Source: Enterobacter sp. 638 (GTDB taxonomy: Bacteria > Pseudomonadota > Gammaproteobacteria > Enterobacterales > Enterobacteriaceae). Taken from it: a DNA stretch of 64,000 bases. The position numbers and the translations under genes are program-made. The stretch is taken from positions 4,030,001 through 4,094,000 of the forward strand of contig NC_009436.1 in assembly GCF_000016325.1 (NCBI RefSeq), read 5' to 3'. Below, in pieces: positions 57,195-64,000 of this stretch. The notes beneath the pieces are model-generated. The model worked only from the letters and a program-made list of their open reading frames with translations, was not told where the DNA came from and did not search any database. Every line of letters begins with the position of its first letter. Positions within the stretch are counted from its first letter, which is position 1.

Positions 57195-58476
57195 GACTAA
57201 AACTCACCTCTTCTCCCCCGCTATCCGTCTGAATCCAGGTTTGCGCCAGCTGCGTCGTCGCAATCACTCTTCCCTGACGAATCGACCAGCGCACCGGCAC
57301 CTGGCAGCGCACCGCGTCAAAACCACTTTCCGCAGGCAATATGATCAGATTCGCCGGGTTACCGGTTTTGATACCGTAATCCGTCAGCCCAAACGTGCGC
57401 GCGCTGTTATGGGTAATCAAATTCAGTCCGCTGTCGATCTGCTGATAACCCATCATCTGACAGACGTGTAGCCCCATGTGCAGCACTTGCAGCATGTTAC
57501 CCGTCCCCAGCGGATACCACGGGTCGAAAACATCGTCATGACCGAAGCAGACGTTGATACCCGCTTCCTGTAACTCTTTCACGCGCGTAATCCCACGGCG
57601 TTTCGGGTAATCGTCAAAACGCCCCTGCAAATGAATGTTCACCAGTGGGTTAGCGACAAAGTTGATGCCGGACATTTTCAGCAAGCGGAACAGCCGCGAG
57701 GTGTATGCCCCATTGTAGGAGTGCATCGCGGTGGTGTGGCTGGCGGTGACGCGCGATCCAATCCCTGCCTCGTAGGCCAGCGTGGCAACCGTTTCGACAA
57801 ATCGTGACTGCTCATCGTCAATTTCGTCGCAGTGAATATCCAGCGGGCGATCATATTTTTTCGCCAGTTCAAACGCGATGTGCAGCGACTGCACGCCGTA
57901 TTCGCGGGTGAATTCAAAATGCGGGATGGCGCCGACCACGTCTGCGCCGAGCTGTAACGCTTCTTCAAGCAGCGCCGCACCGTTGGGATAGGAAAGAATC
58001 CCCTCCTGCGGGAAAGCAACGATTTGCAGCGTTATCCACGGTGCCACCTCCTGCTTCACTTCCAGCATCGCTTTTAGCGCCGTCAGCGTAGGGTCAGAAA
58101 CGTCAACGTGAGTGCGAACAAACTGAATGCCGTTGGCCATTTGCCATTTCAACGTCTTCCACGCACGCGCTTTGACATCGTCATGGCTGAGCAACGCTTT
58201 ACGTTCCGCCCAGCGTTCGATGCCCTCAAAAAGGGTTCCAGACTGGTTCCAGTTCGGCTCACCGGCCGTCTGAGTGGTATCGAGATGAATATGCGGTTCA
58301 ATAAACGGCGGAATCGCCAGGCCGCCCCGGGCGTTGAGGACTTCGTGGCTCTCATCGGGCGCATCACCCATCGGGGTAATTTCGCCAAAACGGCCATTCT
58401 CAATGGCGATTTGCCATAACCCATCTTGCTGCGGTAACCGAACGTTCTGAACCAGCCAAAGCGGTGATGTAGACAT
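57175..58476 (-). CDS. codA: Cytosine deaminase
   Basis: 433-residue amidohydrolase that deaminates cytosine to uracil. Metal and catalytic motifs are in place: [13 protein letters not shown] (HxH near 66), [10 protein letters not shown] (near 218), [14 protein letters not shown] (near 250) and [10 protein letters not shown] (Asp near 318). The start at 58476 ([20 protein letters not shown] upstream) was chosen over 58551. E. coli codA sits elsewhere with codB; here no cytosine permease gene is adjacent. Confidence 0.95.
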   Translation of the reverse strand: MSTSPLWLVQNVRLPQQDGLWQIAIENGRFGEITPMGDAPDESHEVLNARGGLAIPPFIEPHIHLDTTQTAGEPNWNQSGTLFEGIERWAERKALLSHDDVKARAWKTLKWQMANGIQFVRTHVDVSDPTLTALKAMLEVKQEVAPWITLQIVAFPQEGILSYPNGAALLEEALQLGADVVGAIPHFEFTREYGVQSLHIAFELAKKYDRPLDIHCDEIDDEQSRFVETVATLAYEAGIGSRVTASHTTAMHSYNGAYTSRLFRLLKMSGINFVANPLVNIHLQGRFDDYPKRRGITRVKELQEAGINVCFGHDDVFDPWYPLGTGNMLQVLHMGLHVCQMMGYQQIDSGLNLITHNSARTFGLTDYGIKTGNPANLIILPAESGFDAVRCQVPVRWSIRQGRVIATTQLAQTWIQTDSGGEEVSFSQKQPLR

Positions 58477-58615
58477 ACCTTTCCCCTGAAAAACACGGCT
58501 GAAATTTGGGAGTACGAACTTTTGCAGATTAACCTCAAATTTTGTACACAAATTCAGCGCTTATTAAAAGCGAGTTATTTCCGCCACTTAGAAAAATCCT
58601 GACAAATCAGCGATC

Positions 58616-58658
58616 TACTCACTAAGGAGTAGTTGAAGGCGTATTTGATTTGCATCAA
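58616..58658 (+). promoter_or_regulatory. nirB control region: FNR and NarL/NarP sites
   Basis: TTGAT-TTGC-ATCAA (58645-58658) is a perfect FNR site. TACTCAC-TA-AGGAGTA (58616-58631) is a 7-2-7 NarL/NarP inverted repeat. With the transcription start at about 58693 they are centred at -41.5 and -69.5, the same spacing as the E. coli nirB promoter. A -10-like TAAGGT lies at 58680-58685. The operon should be anaerobically induced and boosted by nitrate or nitrite. Confidence 0.9.
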
Positions 58659-58716
58659 TAAGCGCCTTTGCTGAATCGTTAAGGTAGGCAGTAATAGAAA
58701 AGAAATCGAGGCAAAA

Positions 58717-61260
58717 ATGAGCAAAGTCAGACTCGCTATCATTGGTAACGGCATGGTCGGCCATCGCTTTATTGAGGATCTTCTCGATAAAGCGGACGCT
58801 ACCCAGTTTGATATTACCGTCTTCTGTGAAGAACCCCGTAAGGCGTACGATCGTGTGCACCTGTCCTCCTACTTCTCCCACCACACTGCTGAAGAACTTT
58901 CTCTGGTCCGTGAAGGTTTCTACGAGAAGCATGGCGTTAACGTGTTGGTCGGCGAACGCGCCATCACCATTAACCGTCAGGAAAAAGTGATCCACTCCAG
59001 TGCCGGACGCACGGTTTTTTACGACAAGCTGATTATGGCGACTGGCTCATACCCATGGATCCCGCCGATCAAAGGCTCGGAAACACAGGATTGCTTCGTA
59101 TATCGTACCATCGAAGACCTGAAAGCGATCGAATCCTGCGCGCGCCGCAGTAAACGTGGTGCGGTAGTCGGTGGCGGTCTGCTCGGCCTCGAAGCGGCAG
59201 GCGCACTGAAAAACTTAGGCGTCGAAACCCACGTCATCGAATTTGCCCCGATGCTGATGGCTGAACAACTCGACCACATGGGTGGCGACCAGCTCCGCCG
59301 TAAAATCGAAAGCATGGGTGTGAAAGTTCACACCAGCAAAAACACCAAAGAGATCGTTCAGGAAGGCACCGAAGCGCGCAAAACCATGCGCTTTGCCGAT
59401 GGCAGCGAGCTGGAAGTGGACTTTATCGTCTTCTCTACCGGTATTCGCCCGCGCGATAAAATGGCGACCCAGTGCGGTCTGGCCGTGGCGCAGCGCGGCG
59501 GCATCATGATTAACGATGCGTGCCAGACGTCCGATCCGGATATCTACGCGATCGGCGAATGTGCAAGCTGGAACAACCGCGTGTACGGTCTGGTCGCCCC
59601 TGGCTACAAAATGGCGCAGGTCGCCGTTGACCATATCCTGGGTAACGAAAACGCCTTCGTCGGCGCAGACATGAGCGCCAAGCTGAAACTGCTCGGCGTG
59701 GACGTGGGCGGTATCGGCGACGCGCATGGCCGCACCCCGAACTCCCGCAGCTACGTTTATCTCGATGAAAGCAAAGAAGTCTACAAACGTCTGATCGTCA
59801 GCCCGGATAATAAAACCCTGCTGGGTGCGGTGCTGGTGGGCGACACCACCGATTTCGGCAATCTGCTGCAACTGGTTCTGAACGCCATCGAGCTGCCAGA
59901 AAACCCGGATGCGCTGATTCTGCCTGCGCATGCCTCCAACGGTAAGCCGTCAATCGGCGTGGATAAACTGCCGGACAGCGCGCAAATTTGTTCCTGCTTC
60001 GACGTCACCAAAGGCATGCTGATCTCCGCGATCAACAAAGGCTGCCACACCGTTGCGGCGCTGAAAGCCGAAACCAAAGCCGGTACCGGCTGCGGCGGTT
60101 GTATTCCGCTGGTCACTCAGGTGCTGAATGCCGAACTGGCGAAACAGGGCATCGAAGTGAACAACAACCTGTGTGAACACTTCTCGTATTCACGTCAGGA
60201 GATTTACCATCTCATCCGCGTTGAAGGCATTAAGACCTTTGACGAACTGCTGGAAAAACACGGTCAGGGTTATGGCTGTGAAGTATGTAAACCGACCGTC
60301 GGTTCGCTGCTGGCGTCTTGCTGGAACGAATATGTTCTGAAACCAGAACATACGCCGCTGCAGGATACCAACGACAACTTCCTGGCCAACATCCAGAAAG
60401 ACGGCACGTACTCCGTCATCCCGCGTTCTGCCGGGGGTGAAATTACGCCGGAAGGACTGGTGGCTGTTGGCCGCGTGGCGCGTGAATTCAACCTGTACAC
60501 CAAAATCACCGGTTCCCAGCGTATCGGCCTGTTTGGAGCACAGAAAGATGACCTGCCGGAAATCTGGCGTCAGCTTATCGAAGCGGGCTTCGAAACCGGT
60601 CACGCGTACGCCAAAGCGTTACGTATGGCGAAAACCTGCGTGGGCAGCACTTGGTGCCGCTACGGTGTTGGCGACAGCGTGGGCTTCGGCGTTGAGCTGG
60701 AAAACCGCTACAAAGGCATCCGTACGCCGCACAAAATGAAGTTTGGCGTCTCCGGCTGTACCCGTGAATGTGCGGAAGCCCAGGGCAAAGACGTCGGCAT
60801 CATCGCGACCGAGAAAGGCTGGAACCTGTACGTTTGCGGTAACGGCGGGATGAAACCTCGTCACGCAGACCTGCTGGCAGCGGATCTGGATCGCGAAACC
60901 CTGCTGAACTACCTCGACCGCTTCATGATGTTCTACATCCGCACCGCCGATAAGCTGACGCGCACAGCGTCCTGGCTGGACAATCTGGAAGGCGGCATTG
61001 AGTACCTGAAATCGGTCATTATCGACGACAAACTGGGTCTGAACGATGCGCTGGAAGCCGAAATGGCCCGTCTGCGCGACGCCGTGATTTGCGAGTGGAC
61101 TGAGACCGTGAATTCCCCGGCGGCGCAGGTGCGCTTCAAACACTTTATCAACAGCGCCCAGCGCGATCCGAACGTACAGATTGTTCCTGAGCGTGAGCAG
61201 CATCGTCCGGCGACGCCATACGAGCGCATTCCGGTGACTCTGGTGGAGGAAAACGTATGA
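58717..61260 (+). CDS. nirB: Nitrite reductase (NADH) large subunit
   Basis: 847-residue cytoplasmic enzyme that reduces nitrite to ammonium with NADH. In order it has an FAD and NAD(P)H module (IGNGMVGHRF at the N-terminus; VGGGLLGLEAAG near 148), a BFD-like [2Fe-2S] segment (CSCFDVTKG near 427, GCGGC near 460), and the sirohaem-[4Fe-4S] sulfite/nitrite reductase core with ligands Cys641, Cys647, Cys681 and Cys685. It is first in nirBDC-cysG and overlaps nirD by four bases. Confidence 0.98.
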   Translation: MSKVRLAIIGNGMVGHRFIEDLLDKADATQFDITVFCEEPRKAYDRVHLSSYFSHHTAEELSLVREGFYEKHGVNVLVGERAITINRQEKVIHSSAGRTVFYDKLIMATGSYPWIPPIKGSETQDCFVYRTIEDLKAIESCARRSKRGAVVGGGLLGLEAAGALKNLGVETHVIEFAPMLMAEQLDHMGGDQLRRKIESMGVKVHTSKNTKEIVQEGTEARKTMRFADGSELEVDFIVFSTGIRPRDKMATQCGLAVAQRGGIMINDACQTSDPDIYAIGECASWNNRVYGLVAPGYKMAQVAVDHILGNENAFVGADMSAKLKLLGVDVGGIGDAHGRTPNSRSYVYLDESKEVYKRLIVSPDNKTLLGAVLVGDTTDFGNLLQLVLNAIELPENPDALILPAHASNGKPSIGVDKLPDSAQICSCFDVTKGMLISAINKGCHTVAALKAETKAGTGCGGCIPLVTQVLNAELAKQGIEVNNNLCEHFSYSRQEIYHLIRVEGIKTFDELLEKHGQGYGCEVCKPTVGSLLASCWNEYVLKPEHTPLQDTNDNFLANIQKDGTYSVIPRSAGGEITPEGLVAVGRVAREFNLYTKITGSQRIGLFGAQKDDLPEIWRQLIEAGFETGHAYAKALRMAKTCVGSTWCRYGVGDSVGFGVELENRYKGIRTPHKMKFGVSGCTRECAEAQGKDVGIIATEKGWNLYVCGNGGMKPRHADLLAADLDRETLLNYLDRFMMFYIRTADKLTRTASWLDNLEGGIEYLKSVIIDDKLGLNDALEAEMARLRDAVICEWTETVNSPAAQVRFKHFINSAQRDPNVQIVPEREQHRPATPYERIPVTLVEENV

Positions 61261-61583
61261 GCCAGTGGGTAAACATCTGCAAAGTTAACGACATCATCCC
61301 AGCGACCGGCGTTTGTGCCTTGCTGGGGACGGAACAGGTCGCCATTTTCCGCCCTCGTCATGACGAACAGGTCTTTGCGATCAGCAATATCGACCCGTTC
61401 TTTCAGGCAAGCGTACTGTCGCGCGGTTTGATCGCGGAGCATCAGGGCGAACTGTGGGTGGCGAGTCCACTGAAAAAACAGCGTTTCCGTTTAAGCGACG
61501 GACACTGCATGGAAGATGAAAGCCACTCTGTGAAGCACTATGACGTCCGCGTGAAAGACGGCAACGTGCAGCTGAGGGGCTGA
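61257..61583 (+). CDS. nirD: Nitrite reductase (NADH) small subunit
   Basis: 108-residue Rieske-fold partner of NirB that lacks the Rieske metal ligands usual in ferredoxins, as in the E. coli protein. It opens MSQWVNICKVNDIIPATGV. The ATG overlaps the nirB stop (ATGA), so the two subunits are coupled. Two tandem terminator-like hairpins follow before nirC. Confidence 0.97.
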   Translation: MSQWVNICKVNDIIPATGVCALLGTEQVAIFRPRHDEQVFAISNIDPFFQASVLSRGLIAEHQGELWVASPLKKQRFRLSDGHCMEDESHSVKHYDVRVKDGNVQLRG

Positions 61584-61591
61584 TTGTTATC

Positions 61592-61614
61592 GGGGGCGCA
61601 ATGCCCCCTTTTTT
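61592..61614 (+). terminator. First terminator-like hairpin after nirD
   Basis: GGGGGC-GCAAT-GCCCCC followed by TTTTTT is a compact GC stem with a clear U-tract, nine bases after the nirD stop. It should reduce read-through from nirBD into nirC-cysG. Confidence 0.85.
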
Positions 61615-61622
61615 GTACTTTT

Positions 61623-61640
61623 CTCCCGTTCGGGAGCTTT
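61623..61640 (+). terminator. Second terminator-like hairpin after nirD
   Basis: CTCCCG-TT-CGGGAG followed by CTTTT, only eight bases after the first terminator. The loop is very short. Both hairpins precede nirC. Confidence 0.6.
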
Positions 61641-61715
61641 TCAACTTTTTTGCACTAGTCCTTCGAGTTGCCTCTAGTTGGCAGCGCAGCGGGTGACGTG
61701 TACAAGGATAATCAC

Positions 61716-62525
61716 ATGTTTGCAGACACCATTAATAAGTGTGCGGCTAACGCTGCGCGCATTGCCCGCCTCAATCAAAATAACCCCATCGGCTTCTGGA
61801 TCAGTTCCGCCATGGCAGGGGCCTATGTCGGCCTCGGTATTATTCTTATCTTCACGCTGGGAAATTTACTTGAGCCGTCTATTCGCCCATTAGTGATGGG
61901 CGCAACGTTTGGCATCGCGTTGACCCTGGTGATTATCGCCGGTTCAGAACTGTTCACCGGCCATACCATGTTCCTGGCGCTGGGCGTCAAAGCCGGCACC
62001 ATCAGTCAGGGACAAATGTGGGCGATTCTGCCGCAAACCTGGGTCGGCAACCTGCTGGGTTCCGTCTTCGTGGCGTTGCTGTACAGCTGGGGCGGCGGAA
62101 GCCTGCTGCCAGTAGATACCAGCATTGTGCATACCGTTGCGCTCGCCAAAACCACACAGCCGGCCATGACGCTGTTCTTTAAGGGCGTGCTGTGTAACTG
62201 GCTGGTGTGCCTGGCAATCTGGATGGCAATCCGCACGGAAGGTGCCGCGAAATTCATCGCGATCTGGTGGTGTCTGCTGGCATTTATTGCCTCCGGCTAC
62301 GAGCACTCCGTGGCAAACATGACGCTCTTCGCGCTCTCGTGGTTTGGCCATCACAGCGAGGCTTACACCCTTTCGGGCATCGGTCATAACCTGTTGTGGG
62401 TAACTCTGGGCAATACCCTTTCGGGTGCAGTGTTTATGGGCTTAGGATACTGGTATGCTACTCCTAAAGCGGAGCGTCCGACTCCCGTCACCATCGCAAC
62501 TGCACAGGCGAAAGCCAATTCCTAA
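61716..62525 (+). CDS. nirC: Nitrite transporter NirC (FNT family)
   Basis: 269-residue inner-membrane channel of the formate/nitrite family with six predicted helices, working as a pentamer to import and export nitrite. The family loops are visible: [12 protein letters not shown] near 28-39, [11 protein letters not shown] near 86-96 and [11 protein letters not shown] near 172-182. The start at 61716 ([13 protein letters not shown]) matches E. coli; the upstream ATG at 61668 was rejected. Confidence 0.97.
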   Translation: MFADTINKCAANAARIARLNQNNPIGFWISSAMAGAYVGLGIILIFTLGNLLEPSIRPLVMGATFGIALTLVIIAGSELFTGHTMFLALGVKAGTISQGQMWAILPQTWVGNLLGSVFVALLYSWGGGSLLPVDTSIVHTVALAKTTQPAMTLFFKGVLCNWLVCLAIWMAIRTEGAAKFIAIWWCLLAFIASGYEHSVANMTLFALSWFGHHSEAYTLSGIGHNLLWVTLGNTLSGAVFMGLGYWYATPKAERPTPVTIATAQAKANS

Positions 62526-62536
62526 GAGGTAATGTC

Positions 62537-63910
62537 GTGGATCACCTGCCGATTTTCTGTCAATTACGTCATCGCGACTGCCTGTTAGTGGGCGGTGGCG
62601 ATGTCGCTGAGCGTAAAGCGCGTTTGCTGTTAGAAGCAGGTGCACGACTTACCGTGAATGCTTTGGCCTTCGATCCGCAATTTAACGTATGGGCGCAGGA
62701 AGGCATGCTGACGCTGGTACAGGGCGAGTTTGACGAGTCCTTGCTCGATACGTGCTGGCTAACGATCGCCGCTACCGACGACGACGACGTGAACCAGCGC
62801 GTCAGCGATGCCTGCGAAATCCGTCGTATATTCTGCAACGTGGTCGATGCGCCAAAAGAAGCCAGCTTCATTATGCCGTCGATCATTGACCGTTCCCCGC
62901 TGATGGTCGCGGTCTCCTCGGGCGGCACGTCACCGGTGCTGGCGCGTTTATTGCGCGAAAAACTTGAAGCGATTTTACCCCAGCATTTGGGACAGGTAGC
63001 GCGCTATGCGGGCCAGCTTCGCGCCCGGGTGAAAACGACGTTTGCAACCATCGGCGAGCGCCGCCGTTTCTGGGAAAAATTCTTCGTCAATGACCGCCTG
63101 GCACAGTCGCTGGCGAATCAGGATCAACAGGCCGTTGAAGAGACGACCGAGCGCCTGCTGACTGAGCCGCTGAATCATCGCGGCGAAGTGGTGCTGGTGG
63201 GTGCAGGGCCAGGAGATGCCGGTCTTTTAACGCTGAAAGGATTACAGCAGATCCAGCAGGCGGATATCGTGGTGTATGACCGTCTGGTGTCTGATGACAT
63301 CATGAATCTGGTCCGCCGTGACGCAGACCGCGTATTCGTGGGCAAACGCGCGGGTTATCACTGCGTTCCGCAGGAAGAAATTAACCAGATCCTGCTGCGT
63401 GAAGCACTCAAAGGCAAACGCGTGGTGCGCCTGAAGGGCGGCGATCCGTTTATCTTTGGTCGCGGCGGTGAAGAGCTGGAAACGCTTTGCAACGCGGGTG
63501 TGCCGTTCTCAGTGGTGCCAGGAATCACTGCGGCTTCTGGCTGTTCTGCCTATTCCGGTATCCCCCTTACCCATCGTGATTATGCCCAAAGCGTGCGCCT
63601 GGTGACGGGCCATCTCAAAACGGGAAGTGAGCTGGACTGGCACAACCTGGCCGCTGAAAAGCAGACGCTGGTTTTCTACATGGGGCTGAATCAGGCGGCG
63701 ACCATTCAGGAAAAACTGCTGGAACACGGTATGCAGCACGATATGCCGGTGGCGCTGGTCGAGAATGGCACGGCGATTACCCAGCGCGTCGTGAGCGGCG
63801 TGCTCACGCAGCTCGGCGAGCTGGCGAAGCAGGTTGAAAGCCCGGCGCTGATCGTCGTGGGTCGCGTGGTTGAGCTACGTGAAAAACTGAACTGGTTCTC
63901 AAATCACTAA
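62537..63910 (+). CDS. cysG: Sirohaem synthase CysG
   Basis: 457-residue trifunctional enzyme. The N-terminal half (about 1-200) is the NAD-dependent precorrin-2 dehydrogenase and ferrochelatase ([15 protein letters not shown], near 15; SSGGTSP near 128, with the Ser that is phosphorylated in Salmonella). The C-terminal half is the uroporphyrinogen III methyltransferase ([12 protein letters not shown] near 218; [17 protein letters not shown] near 296). It makes the NirB cofactor. The start is GTG at 62537, preceded by AGAGG. Confidence 0.98.
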   Translation: MDHLPIFCQLRHRDCLLVGGGDVAERKARLLLEAGARLTVNALAFDPQFNVWAQEGMLTLVQGEFDESLLDTCWLTIAATDDDDVNQRVSDACEIRRIFCNVVDAPKEASFIMPSIIDRSPLMVAVSSGGTSPVLARLLREKLEAILPQHLGQVARYAGQLRARVKTTFATIGERRRFWEKFFVNDRLAQSLANQDQQAVEETTERLLTEPLNHRGEVVLVGAGPGDAGLLTLKGLQQIQQADIVVYDRLVSDDIMNLVRRDADRVFVGKRAGYHCVPQEEINQILLREALKGKRVVRLKGGDPFIFGRGGEELETLCNAGVPFSVVPGITAASGCSAYSGIPLTHRDYAQSVRLVTGHLKTGSELDWHNLAAEKQTLVFYMGLNQAATIQEKLLEHGMQHDMPVALVENGTAITQRVVSGVLTQLGELAKQVESPALIVVGRVVELREKLNWFSNH

Positions 63911-64000
63911 ACCCTGTCGCTACGATGACGAAGAGTCCGGTGGTTATGATGCGGCAGCGGATCAGAAAGCGTTAATGCAGATATAAAAAAACCGGGAATT
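63911..64000 (+). other. 3' flank of cysG with start of a probable terminator
   Basis: The last 90 bases contain no recognised gene. An A7 tract and CCGGG at the very end (63983-64000) look like the left arm of a hairpin cut by the window edge. yhfL, which follows cysG in E. coli, is not seen here. Confidence 0.4.

Overview
This window is a continuous piece of an Enterobacteriaceae chromosome. The gene order is essentially that of the Escherichia coli region running from yrdA through the alpha, spc, S10 and str ribosomal operons to nirBDC-cysG, and almost every product could be recognised from its sequence. Lineage-specific differences from the E. coli K-12 layout, as I remember it, are: a malonate decarboxylase (mdc) operon between yheS and yheT; a lone cytosine deaminase gene (codA) between tsgA and nirB; no yhdN between zntR and rplQ; no gsp cluster and no chiA near bfr-bfd, with only a short prepilin peptidase left. 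This pattern suggests an Enterobacter-like genus (Enterobacter, Lelliottia, Leclercia or a relative). The genus call is inference and was not tested by alignment.

Layout. Positions 1-9423 hold the 3' end of yrdA, then yrdB-aroE-tsaC-yrdD-smg-dprA (minus strand), divergent from def-fmt-rsmB-trkA-mscL (plus), then arfA and zntR (minus): shikimate synthesis, tRNA t6A modification, DNA uptake and processing, protein N-terminal formylation and deformylation, 16S rRNA methylation, K+ uptake, osmotic release, ribosome rescue and zinc sensing. Positions 9424-9710 are an AT-rich stretch with no confident gene. Positions 9711-23617 are the alpha, spc and S10 operons, all on the minus strand, with their promoters, leaders and terminators visible. 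Positions 23796-25052 hold a one-domain prepilin peptidase and the iron-storage pair bfr-bfd with a Fur-box promoter. Positions 25131-29697 are the str operon (rpsL-rpsG-fusA-tufA).

Positions 29719-36258 (mainly minus) carry tusBCD (tRNA 2-thiolation relay), yheO, fkpA, slyX (plus), slyD, yheV and kefB-kefG. yheS (ABC-F) follows on the plus strand. Positions 38360-46336 are the mdc island: mdcR on the plus strand, convergent with mdcABCDEFGH on the minus strand. It encodes a complete biotin-independent malonate decarboxylase, the enzymes that make and attach its prosthetic group, and a malonate transporter. Positions 46617-52291 carry yheT-yheU-prkB, yhfA, crp and yhfK. Positions 52288-55625 (minus) carry argD, pabA, the fic-yhfG pair and ppiA. 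tsgA, codA and then nirBDC-cysG (nitrite reduction, nitrite transport and siroheme synthesis) complete the window.

I found no prophage, insertion sequence, CRISPR array, tRNA or rRNA gene. I did not find a convincing undescribed system. The items most worth a second look are the 9424-9710 remnant, the orphan prepilin peptidase, the Fic-YhfG pair, the tandem terminators inside the nir operon and the regulatory DNA of the mdc island.
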